Assembly (NCBI GenBank): GCA_027058735.1
Contig: JALURZ010000016.1
Coordinates: 1-6,657, forward strand
Source of the DNA: Hyphomicrobiales bacterium
GTDB taxonomy: Bacteria; Pseudomonadota; Alphaproteobacteria; Rhizobiales; JALURZ01
Reading direction: 5' to 3'
Length of the DNA: 6,657 nt
The translations under genes and the position numbers were made by a program. Below, one piece after another: positions 1 through 5,453 of the stretch. Each line of letters begins with the position of its first letter. Position 1 is the stretch's first letter. A model generated the notes under the pieces. The model made no database searches. It had not been told where the DNA came from and worked only from the letters and a program-made list of their open reading frames with translations.

Positions 1-1
1 C

Positions 2-700
2 ACCTATCATGTGAGTTCGTTTCTCGCCTGGCCGCCGGTGCAGAAGTCCATGTTCACCAACGGTGCCTATGTCGCGGCCGAGTTCGCCGAACTGCGGGCA
101 TCCAAAAGCTGGAAGCGGCTGCGGCCCTGCTTGCGCGAAAGCACGGTCGGCAGCCCGCAGAATTTTCCAGCCTATCCCGCCAGTTCCCCCAACCTCATTC
201 ATCACGCCTACCACCTTTTTCGCTTCGAAAAGGCGTTCGGCCCCCTGGGCCGGCTGGACAACATCCTCGAATTCGGCGGCGGCTACGGTTCGATGTGCCG
301 GCTGCTGTTCGCATATTCGTTCTGCCGGCGTTATGAAATATTCGATCTGCCGGAATTCACCGCACTCCAGCGCTACTTTCTTGGCGAGGTGCTCGAAGAC
401 AGGGCCCTGAAATGCGTCGCCTTCGCGACGCGGCCGGCGGATCTGGCGAAAGTGGCACGGCGCGATCTGTTCATTTCGACCTGGGCGCTGTCGGAAGCGC
501 CGCTGGCGTTGCGCGAAAAATTCGAACCGGCGATACTCGCCTCGACAAACATTCTCCTCGCCTATCAGGCCGAAATCGACGGCATCGACAATGTGGCCTA
601 TTTCGGCCGACTGGCCCGCGACCGGCGCTATGATTGGCAGATGCACGAGATCGCGCATCTGAAGGGCAACTATTACCTGTTTGGCCGGCGCACAGGTTGA
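2..700 (+). CDS. Putative sugar O-methyltransferase, 5'-truncated
   Basis: The C-terminal part of a class I SAM-dependent methyltransferase that resembles the 'putative sugar O-methyltransferase' (NanM-like) family, whose members usually sit in surface-polysaccharide loci and methylate a sugar hydroxyl. Numbering from the GTG at 11, the SAM-binding glycine loop ILEFGGGYG is at residues 85-93. A family-typical segment, YEIFDLPEFTALQRYF, follows at 108-123; its acidic residue would be expected to contact the SAM ribose. A NLIHHAYHLF segment precedes the SAM domain. The reading frame is open to the window edge (codons ACC TAT CAT precede the GTG) and there is no Shine-Dalgarno, so the GTG is probably an internal valine and the true start lies outside. 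It ends in TGA only 28 bases from the convergent ppk2 stop. The sugar substrate cannot be deduced. The methyltransferase fold is secure; the sugar specificity is inferred from remembered family resemblance. Confidence 0.72.
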   Translation, partial: TYHVSSFLAWPPVQKSMFTNGAYVAAEFAELRASKSWKRLRPCLRESTVGSPQNFPAYPASSPNLIHHAYHLFRFEKAFGPLGRLDNILEFGGGYGSMCRLLFAYSFCRRYEIFDLPEFTALQRYFLGEVLEDRALKCVAFATRPADLAKVARRDLFISTWALSEAPLALREKFEPAILASTNILLAYQAEIDGIDNVAYFGRLARDRRYDWQMHEIAHLKGNYYLFGRRTG

Positions 701-717
701 GCGCCGATCTTGCGCCG

Positions 718-747
718 CGGCCCCGGCACTATGAATCACCGGGGCTG
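718..747. terminator. Possible hairpin between convergent genes
   Basis: A GC-rich inverted repeat pairs 718-726 with 739-747 (nine pairs, one G-T) around a 12-base loop that contains the ppk2 stop codon. It lies exactly where the truncated methyltransferase and ppk2 transcripts meet. Neither side is followed by a T-run, so it is not a classical intrinsic terminator. It could still pause polymerase or protect 3' ends in both directions. Confidence 0.3.
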
Positions 748-1559
748 GAGGCCATCAGATCGGCGACGATGTCGGGTACGAAGGTCTGGTCCTCCATCGG
801 CGGGCGCACGTATCCCGCCTGGGGCGGGCGCGCATCCAGGACGATGGGTTCCGGCGTCAGGTCCTCATAGTCAAACAGACTCAGCAGGTGCGAGATGCAG
901 GTGAGCCTGGCGTGTTTCTTGATATCGGCATCGACCACATGCCAGGGCGCCTGCTTGATGTCGGTATGGGCGAAATTGAGATCCTTGGCGCGGGAATATT
1001 CGACCCAGCGATTGCGCGATTCCAGATCCATGGGCGACAGTTTCCAGCGCTTGGTGGGCTCCGCGATACGCCCCTGAAAGCGCCGTTCCTGTTCTTCGTC
1101 ACTGACCGAGAACCAGTATTTTACAAGCCTGATGCCGCTGCGCACCAGCATGCGTTCGAATTCCGGGCATGAGCGCATGAACTCCTGATATTCCTCCTCG
1201 CTGCAAAACCCCATGACCCGCTCCACGCCGGCGCGGTTGTACCAGGAGCGGTCGAAAATCACCATTTCCCCCGCCGCCGGCAGGTGGGCGACATAGCGCT
1301 GGAAATACCATTGGGTTTTTTCCCGCTCCGTCGGCGCCGGCAGGGCGACCACCGAGCAGATACGCGGATTGAGCGGTTCGGTGATGCGCTTGATGGTGCC
1401 GCCCTTGCCCGCGGCGTCCCGCCCCTCGAAGACGACAACGACCTTGAGGCCTTCGTGTTTGATCCATTCCTGAAGCTTTACGAGTTCCACCTGCAGCCTG
1501 GCCAGTTCGCGCAGGTAGATCTTGTTGGAGATTTTCTTGCGCGCCTTGTTTTTCGCCAC
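729..1559 (-). CDS. ppk2: Polyphosphate kinase 2 (PPK2), single-domain
   Basis: A cytosolic PPK2 that transfers phosphate between inorganic polyphosphate and nucleotides, typically driving NDP or NMP phosphorylation at the expense of polyphosphate. The 276-residue protein carries one complete PPK2 domain. The Walker A motif FEGRDAAGKGG is at 44-54, the Walker B region FDRSWYNRAGVE at 102-113, and the lid segment GRIAEP..RWKLSPMDLESR at about 153-172. The N-terminal helix (YLRELARLQVELVKLQEW) is also typical. The start is GTG at 1559. It matches the family's usual N-terminus, and there is only G-rich sequence, including a run of eight G, where a Shine-Dalgarno would be; a GGAAAGAG lies about 20 bases upstream, too far to be ideal. 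A good promoter sits about 60 bases upstream. Length and motifs suggest a catalytically complete enzyme. Whether it prefers ADP, GDP or AMP (class I, II or III) cannot be read reliably; overall resemblance favours the rhizobial class I type. Confidence 0.95.
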   Translation of the reverse strand: MAKNKARKKISNKIYLRELARLQVELVKLQEWIKHEGLKVVVVFEGRDAAGKGGTIKRITEPLNPRICSVVALPAPTEREKTQWYFQRYVAHLPAAGEMVIFDRSWYNRAGVERVMGFCSEEEYQEFMRSCPEFERMLVRSGIRLVKYWFSVSDEEQERRFQGRIAEPTKRWKLSPMDLESRNRWVEYSRAKDLNFAHTDIKQAPWHVVDADIKKHARLTCISHLLSLFDYEDLTPEPIVLDARPPQAGYVRPPMEDQTFVPDIVADLMASSPGDS

Positions 1560-1619
1560 CGCCGCCCCCCCCGGGCCACTCTTTCCGGATGCCGCCCGCC
1601 GGAATCGCGCAGCGGGACC

Positions 1620-1648
1620 ATTCTACCGCCGCGCGCAACGCATGTCCA
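1620..1648 (-). promoter_or_regulatory. Sigma70-like promoter for ppk2
   Basis: On the minus strand a TGGACA -35 box (1648-1643; five of six consensus bases) is followed by exactly 17 bases and a TAGAAT -10 box (1625-1620; five of six). Transcription would start near 1613, giving a leader of about 54 bases before the ppk2 GTG. This implies ppk2 can be transcribed independently of the small gene upstream, although read-through from that gene remains possible. Confidence 0.5.
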
Positions 1649-1669
1649 ACATCGCCCGCCGCCGCCCGG

Positions 1670-1801
1670 CTAGACGGCCCGAAGCACCGCCATGGCGATG
1701 CCGCCCGCGAGAAACCAGCAAACAGCCGATATCAGCCAGCCGATCAAATCCTCGCGATCGAAGTGGCAGTGCGGAAACCGGTCGTGTGATGTGGTTTTCA
1801 T
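1670..1801 (-). CDS. Small single-pass membrane protein, 43 aa, unknown function
   Basis: A short gene with strong start signals. The ATG at 1801-1799 follows a GGGAGGA Shine-Dalgarno (1812-1806) at ideal spacing, and the frame ends in TAG at 1672-1670. The protein begins MKTTSHDRFPHCHFDRED, a hydrophilic head with three histidines and one cysteine within residues 6-13. It continues with one hydrophobic stretch, LIGWLISAVCWFLAGGIAMA at 19-38, and ends VLRAV. This looks like a single transmembrane helix with a short tail. The His/Cys cluster could bind a metal, but that is inference. I do not recognise a named family. It lies 110 bases upstream of ppk2 on the same strand, so co-transcription is possible, although ppk2 seems to have its own promoter. 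An overlapping, slightly longer frame on the same strand starts with TTG and lacks a ribosome site, so this frame is preferred. Confidence 0.7.
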   Translation of the reverse strand: MKTTSHDRFPHCHFDREDLIGWLISAVCWFLAGGIAMAVLRAV

Positions 1802-1990
1802 GTGATCCTCCCGCCCGTTTCAATCGTGCCGGTTCTGGCTTGCGTTCAATAGTCGATGCGGGGCCGGAAAAAGTTCAATTGAATGTCGCGCACCTTCCGG
1901 ATGCGTCCTCCGGCGGGCAGGGCGAGGCGCAAGTGTCGCCGGTCACGTTGATTTGCGGATGGAAGTGGCGAACGGATTGGGGTAAGACAG

Positions 1991-2023
1991 GGCCAATCGA
2001 ATGCCCGCGCCGGGCAATTGGCC
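1991..2023. promoter_or_regulatory. Two-tier hairpin / inverted repeat upstream of the methyltransferase gene
   Basis: The arms GGCCAAT (1991-1997) and ATTGGCC (2017-2023) are exact complements and enclose a second perfect stem, TGCCCG (2002-2007) with CGGGCA (2011-2016), around a 3-base loop. The only unpaired stem bases are the four at 1998-2001. It lies 46 bases before the start codon at 2070. No T-run follows in either direction, so it is more likely an operator or a leader RNA structure than a terminator. The outer arms reuse the word found in the palindrome before popZ. I see no convincing -10/-35 pair and no further gene in the rest of the 268-base divergent gap 1802-2069. Confidence 0.45.
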
Positions 2024-2069
2024 GGGTCGGGACCGCCGATACCGCCAGAGCTTTTGATAAAACGGAACC

Positions 2070-2741
2070 ATGACTGATTTTCAGGCCGCTCGCATCAACA
2101 TGGTGAAATCCCAGATTCTGCCAAACCGCGTCACTGATCCGCGCGTGTTGTCGGTGATGGGAGATGTTGCGCGCGAGGCGTTCGTGCCGCCGGCCCGCCG
2201 CTCCCTGGCCTATGTGGAAAAGGCGCTGCTGGTGCGTGAGGCCGGCGATGGGGGGCCGGAGCGGTTCTTGATGGCGGCGGGAACATTTGCCCGCCTGGTG
2301 CAACTGGCCGACATCGCGCGCGACGATCTGGTGCTCGATGTGGGGTGCGCCACCGGATATTCATCGGCCGTTTTGTCGATGCTTGGCGATGCCGTGGTGG
2401 CTCTTGAATGCGACAGCACGCTGGCGGAAAAAGCCAATGAGACCCTGATGTCGCTGGATATCGGCAATGTGGCGGTGGTCACCGGCGATCTGCCAAAGGG
2501 CTATCCGGGGGAGGGCCCCTATGATGTGATTGTTCTCAACGGCTCGGTTCCGCAGGCGCCGTCGGCGCTGCTTTCGCAACTGGGCGATGGGGGACGCCTG
2601 GTTGGCATCGTCGCGGACGGCGCCACCTCGCGGGCGTGGTGTTTTGTCAGGCACGGCGATGTGGTGAGCGGCAATATTGCGTTTGAAGCCGGCGCCGCGC
2701 CGCTGCCGGGCTTTGAAAAGGAGCCGGAATTTGTCTTTTAG
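2070..2741 (+). CDS. Divergent protein-L-isoaspartate O-methyltransferase family protein
   Basis: A 223-residue cytosolic SAM-dependent methyltransferase of the Pcm/PIMT family. True Pcm methylates L-isoaspartyl residues to start repair of damaged proteins. The SAM loop VLDVGCATGYS is at 88-98, the ribose-binding acid is probably E113 in ALECD, a GD follows at 139-140, and the beta-strand YDVIVLNGSV is at 151-160. The N-terminal half (MVKSQILPNRVTDPRVL at 11-27, then VAREAFVPPARRSLAY) matches the family. However, the usual G-Q-T-I-S-Q-P stretch just before the SAM domain is replaced by ERFLMAAGTFARLVQ at 64-78, so isoaspartate repair is doubtful. The ATG at 2070 is well constrained: an in-frame TAA lies at 2058-2060 with no other start between. 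The ribosome site (CGGA) is weak. It is followed by a 304-base gap before tolC. A relative of this gene next to tolC is, from memory, usual in rhizobia and is often annotated pcm. No symbol is given because the activity is uncertain. Confidence 0.82.
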   Translation: MTDFQAARINMVKSQILPNRVTDPRVLSVMGDVAREAFVPPARRSLAYVEKALLVREAGDGGPERFLMAAGTFARLVQLADIARDDLVLDVGCATGYSSAVLSMLGDAVVALECDSTLAEKANETLMSLDIGNVAVVTGDLPKGYPGEGPYDVIVLNGSVPQAPSALLSQLGDGGRLVGIVADGATSRAWCFVRHGDVVSGNIAFEAGAAPLPGFEKEPEFVF

Positions 2742-2853
2742 CGGCGCGAGCGCCGGAATCACGCGTGCGTTTCGTTAATGATTGGCCCGCAAAGCGTTTG
2801 GCGATGTGTCGAAGGAATGACGTAACGCCATGAAAACACGGACGAATACCAGG

Positions 2854-2879
2854 TTAACATGTCGGTAACGTGTCGTTAA
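2854..2879 (+). promoter_or_regulatory. CtrA-like TTAA-N7-GTAA-N7-TTAA array before tolC
   Basis: Three half-sites, TTAA (2854-2857), GTAA (2865-2868) and TTAA (2876-2879), are spaced exactly 11 bases apart, one helical turn. The bases between them are nearly repeated (CATGTCG and CGTGTCG). The known CtrA box of alphaproteobacteria is TTAA-N7-TTAA, so this reads as two overlapping boxes sharing a central half-site with one mismatch. It lies 167 bases before the chosen tolC start. Two GANTC methylation motifs flank it (2756-2760 and 2934-2938) in the same gap. The rest of the gap 2742-3045 holds no gene I can support. Confidence 0.45.
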
Positions 2880-2984
2880 CGGAATTTGGCGGACTATGCC
2901 GGAAGCTGGATTTGTGCCACTTTGGTGTGTGGTGATTCCGCAAAGGGAACGCTGTAGGGGGAACGAGTGAGTGCGCCGCGCTAT

Positions 2985-3011
2985 GCGGCACCGTTTTCGG
3001 GGCTGTGCCGC
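2985..3011 (+). other. Hairpin in the tolC leader
   Basis: GCGGCAC (2985-2991) is perfectly complementary to GTGCCGC (3005-3011), with a 13-base loop, 34 bases before the preferred tolC ATG. The left arm can alternatively pair with GCCGC just upstream (2975-2979), so two mutually exclusive structures are possible. A functional role is speculative. Confidence 0.3.
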
Positions 3012-3045
3012 TGAACCGCGCAATCGAAATCTTGGGCGTCAATCC

Positions 3046-4440
3046 ATGAAAAAATCCGTTCCAAGCAGAAACCTCGTCCGGCCCCTGATGGCCGCGGTTC
3101 TGGCCGGCGCCCTGCTGGCGCCTGCGGGGGTGCGCGCCGAGACGCTGCGCAGCGTTCTGGGCTCCGCCTATCTGAACAACCCGACCCTGCGGGCCGAAAG
3201 GGCGCGCCAGCGCGCAACCGACGAAGGCGTTTCCCAGGCGGTGTCCGGCTGGCGTCCGACGATCACCGCGCGCGGCGACTATGGCGTCATCAACAGCGAT
3301 GCAACCTCAAAACTGACCGGCACCAGGGCTGACAACCGCAAGCCGCACGGGCTCAACGCCACCGTCACGCAGCCCATATTCCGGGGATTCAAGACGATCA
3401 CCGGCACGCGCCAGGCCAAGTCCGCGGTTCTGGCGGGGCGCGAAGCGCTCGTCAACGTGGAGCAGCAAACCCTCCTGCAGGCGGTGGCGGCCTTTATGGA
3501 CGTGGTGCGCGATCAGGCGATCAGTGCCCTGAGACGAAAGAATGTGCGCGTTCTCGACGAACAGTTGCGCGCCTCCAGGGCCCGCTTCAAGGTGGGTGAA
3601 ATTACCCGCACCGACGTTGCCCAGGCGCGCGCGCGCAAGGGCGGCGCCATGTCCAACCTCGCCCAGGCGCGCGCCAATCTGGCGGGCAGCCGGGCGACAT
3701 TCGAGCAGATCGTTGGACACATGCCCGGCACGCTGCGCCGTCCGCGCTCCATCGCCGCCATGTTGCCGAAAACCCTGAACGAGGCGTTTGCCATCGCCAA
3801 GGCGCGCAATCCGCTGTTGCTGTCGGCGACCTTCAACGAAGAGGCCTCCAAGCACGCCATCGATCTGGCGATCGGCGATCTGTTGCCGGAAGTGTCGCTG
3901 GAGGCGCAATACAACCGCCGCTACGATGTGTCGTCCGTATTCACCAGGACCGTTGACACGCAGATTACCGGGCGTTTGACCGTACCGCTCTACCAGTCGG
4001 GATCGGTGCAGTCGCGGGTGCGCCAGGCCCGCCAGACCGCCAGCCAGCGGCGGTTGCAGGTGCTGGAGGCCTGGCGGCAGGTGCGCGCCGGCGTCATTAC
4101 CGCGTGGGAAAATCTGCGTGCCGCGCGTTCGCGCATCGCCGCGGCGCAAATTCAGGTCGATGCCAATGTTCTGGCGTTTCGCGGCGTGGTCGAGGAAGCC
4201 AAGGTGGGGTCGCGCACGACGCTCGATATCCTCGATGCGGAACAGGAACTCAACGATTCACGGGTTAACCTGGTGAGCCTTCAGCGCGACCGGATCGTCG
4301 CGGAATATCAGCTTTTGGCGGCTGTCGGCAAACTGACCGCGCGCGACCTTGGTCTCAAGGTTCCGCTGTATGATCCGGCTAAGAATTACGACCGTGTCCG
4401 CGGAAAATTTTTCGGCATCGGTACCGGCCAAGCCGATTAA
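3046..4440 (+). CDS. tolC: TolC-family outer-membrane efflux/secretion channel
   Basis: An outer-membrane exit duct that, as a trimer, spans the periplasm and serves type I secretion systems and RND efflux pumps. From the ATG at 3046 the protein is 464 residues. A Sec signal peptide is visible: basic MKKSVPSRNLVR, hydrophobic LMAAVLAGALLAPAG, and cleavage after VRA at residue 31, leaving a mature start of ETLRSVLGSAYLNNPTL. Two OEP repeats follow. They show the characteristic internal pseudo-repeat: FKVGEITRTDVAQA at 181-194 and AKVGSRTTLDILDAEQEL at 385-402. Start choice: an in-frame GTG at 2971 has a better Shine-Dalgarno (AGGGGG, 2956-2961), but it would add 25 Arg-rich residues with poor third-position GC, unlike the rest of the gene, so 3046 is preferred. 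No dedicated ABC or membrane-fusion partner lies in the window, which fits a shared TolC. Length and architecture are normal. popZ follows after 112 bases. Confidence 0.93.
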   Translation: MKKSVPSRNLVRPLMAAVLAGALLAPAGVRAETLRSVLGSAYLNNPTLRAERARQRATDEGVSQAVSGWRPTITARGDYGVINSDATSKLTGTRADNRKPHGLNATVTQPIFRGFKTITGTRQAKSAVLAGREALVNVEQQTLLQAVAAFMDVVRDQAISALRRKNVRVLDEQLRASRARFKVGEITRTDVAQARARKGGAMSNLAQARANLAGSRATFEQIVGHMPGTLRRPRSIAAMLPKTLNEAFAIAKARNPLLLSATFNEEASKHAIDLAIGDLLPEVSLEAQYNRRYDVSSVFTRTVDTQITGRLTVPLYQSGSVQSRVRQARQTASQRRLQVLEAWRQVRAGVITAWENLRAARSRIAAAQIQVDANVLAFRGVVEEAKVGSRTTLDILDAEQELNDSRVNLVSLQRDRIVAEYQLLAAVGKLTARDLGLKVPLYDPAKNYDRVRGKFFGIGTGQAD

Positions 4441-4464
4441 CCTTGTTTGCAGCGATTTTGCCGA

Positions 4465-4473
4465 TTATCCACG
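4465..4473 (+). promoter_or_regulatory. Near-consensus DnaA box upstream of popZ
   Basis: TTATCCACG differs from the strong DnaA box TTATCCACA only at the last base. It lies in the short tolC-popZ gap, 80 bases before the popZ start. DnaA acts as a transcription factor for some cell-cycle genes in Caulobacter, so a role here is conceivable. A lone near-match could also be chance. Confidence 0.3.
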
Positions 4474-4490
4474 CCGTTTGAGCGATCTGG

Positions 4491-4519
4491 TTGATTGGCC
4501 GGCCAATCGCGCATAGCAT
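4491..4519 (+). promoter_or_regulatory. Putative popZ promoter with embedded palindrome
   Basis: TTGATT (4491-4496) and TAGCAT (4514-4519) are separated by 17 bases and each match four of six sigma70 consensus bases. A perfect 16-bp palindrome, GATTGGCCGGCCAATC (4493-4508), overlaps the -35 box and fills much of the spacer, the position of a classical operator. A further ATTGGCC lies at 4518-4524, over the -10 edge. Transcription would start near 4526. The palindrome is certain; the promoter assignment is modest. Confidence 0.4.
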
Positions 4520-4552
4520 TGGCCATGGCTGGGTAAATTTGGGTACAAAGTG

Positions 4553-5341
4553 ATGGCAAATACAGAGCAGGCGCCGGAACCTTCGATGGAAGAGATTCTG
4601 GCTTCGATCAGGGAAATCATATCTGACGACGACAAACCCGAAACCAAAGCGGCTGACACGCAAGACGGGCAGGCGCCTGAACTGGCGGCGGTGGAAACCG
4701 CTCCCGATCTGGCGGCGGTGGAAACCGCTCCCGAAGAGCCGGCGGCCGAACAGGCGCCGGTCGATGCACCTGAGGAGGGCGGTCAGGGCGCGGAAGATTC
4801 CGATATTTTTGAATTGACCGACGCGGTGGAAGAGCCTGCCCCAGAGGTGGAAGCGGCAGAGGCCGCGGCCGAGACCGTGGAGTTTGACGCGATCGAAGCC
4901 GAACCGGGCGAACCGGAGGCTGTGGCCGGGCACAGCGAGCCGGAGGCGGTGCCGGATTTCGACGATGGCGACATCACATTTGTCGATGCCGTGGAAGCCG
5001 CGCCGGAACCGGAGCAGCCGGAGGATCTGGACATTGCGGCCGCACCGGAAGATGCCGCGCCCGCAGCCGAGCCGGAACCCGAAACGGCGCCGGCGCCTGA
5101 AATGAAGTCGGCCGATATGGGCATGCTGTCACCCCATGCCGATGAAGCAACCGCAATCGCCTTCAGGGCGCTGACGGAAACCCTGCTGTCGCAAAAGGGT
5201 TCGACGCGCACGCTGGAAGATCTTTTGCACGATCTTCTGCGGCCGATGCTGAAAAGCTGGCTTGATGAAAATCTGCCCCAGCTTACCGAGCAGCTTGTGC
5301 GCGAGGAAATCGAGCGGATAAGCCGCCGCGGCGTGCGGTGA
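4553..5341 (+). CDS. popZ: Cell pole-organizing protein PopZ (DUF2497)
   Basis: PopZ forms a condensate at the cell pole that captures the ParB-bound centromere and recruits cell-cycle regulators; in Agrobacterium it marks the growing pole and is needed for normal division. This 262-residue protein has the full family architecture. The N-terminal helix EPSMEEILASIREIISDDD (9-27) is the client-binding module. A disordered Pro/Glu/Asp/Ala-rich linker spans about 28-185. The C-terminal oligomerisation helices (about 197-259) include FRALTETLL, TLEDLLHDLLRPMLKSWLDENLP and LTEQLVREEIERISRR. From residue 33 to 184 there is no lysine or arginine. A tandem repeat, LAAVETAPD/LAAVETAPE, occupies 44-61. 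It is longer than Caulobacter PopZ (177 residues), as I recall for rhizobial forms. The ATG at 4553 gives the usual MA- start; the adjacent GTG at 4550 would add one Met. No strong Shine-Dalgarno is seen. A strong terminator follows. Confidence 0.95.
   Translation: MANTEQAPEPSMEEILASIREIISDDDKPETKAADTQDGQAPELAAVETAPDLAAVETAPEEPAAEQAPVDAPEEGGQGAEDSDIFELTDAVEEPAPEVEAAEAAAETVEFDAIEAEPGEPEAVAGHSEPEAVPDFDDGDITFVDAVEAAPEPEQPEDLDIAAAPEDAAPAAEPEPETAPAPEMKSADMGMLSPHADEATAIAFRALTETLLSQKGSTRTLEDLLHDLLRPMLKSWLDENLPQLTEQLVREEIERISRRGVR
4682..4735 (+). repeat. 27-bp tandem duplication inside popZ
   Basis: Two adjacent 27-base units (4682-4708 and 4709-4735) are identical except for their last base (t versus a), so 26 of 27 positions match, including synonymous sites. 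They encode LAAVETAPD and LAAVETAPE and keep the frame. The near-identity points to a recent in-frame duplication in the disordered linker. Confidence 0.95.
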
Positions 5342-5386
5342 TGGCCGTGTCGGGGGCCGCTTCTTTCGCGCCTTTGTCGTGAACAT

Positions 5387-5417
5387 GCGCCGTCCGGCTC
5401 CGGGCGGCGCTTTTTTT
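5387..5417 (+). terminator. Strong intrinsic terminator after popZ
   Basis: GCGCCGTCCG (5387-5396) pairs with CGGGCGGCGC (5401-5410) over ten base pairs, one of them G-T, around a GCTC tetraloop. Seven T follow directly at 5411-5417. It sits 46 bases after the popZ stop and before the valS promoter, so it ends the tolC/popZ transcript and insulates valS. Confidence 0.9.
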
Positions 5418-5453
5418 CGATGATCCCGTCTTGCGCCACCGCGAAATCCGGTA

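Noticed and set aside
1623..1823. 66-codon minus-strand frame overlapping the 43-codon gene
   Set aside because: It starts with TTG and lacks a ribosome site. The overlapping ATG frame with GGGAGGA and a clear membrane helix explains the DNA better.
1522..2073. Long plus-strand frame of 183 codons across the ppk2 start and the following gap
   Set aside because: It is Arg/Pro-rich with no domain, has no ribosome site, overlaps ppk2 and the small minus-strand gene, and shows composition typical of an antisense frame in GC-rich DNA.
2742..2755. Short CGGCG/CGCCG hairpin directly after the Pcm-like gene stop, considered as a terminator
   Set aside because: It has only five base pairs and no following T-run. 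Such small GC hairpins are common by chance here.
2775..2831. Tiny frames in the tolC upstream gap (18 codons on minus; 12 codons on plus from 2830)
   Set aside because: They have no Shine-Dalgarno, no hydrophobic or conserved features, and overlap the regulatory repeats.
3307..4149. 280-codon minus-strand frame inside tolC
   Set aside because: Its sequence is a Gly/Arg/His-rich mirror of the secure tolC reading frame, with no start signal or recognisable motif.
4783..5439. 218-codon minus-strand frame opposite popZ
   Set aside because: It is a Ser/Ala/Gly low-complexity antisense of the acidic popZ linker and runs through the terminator region.
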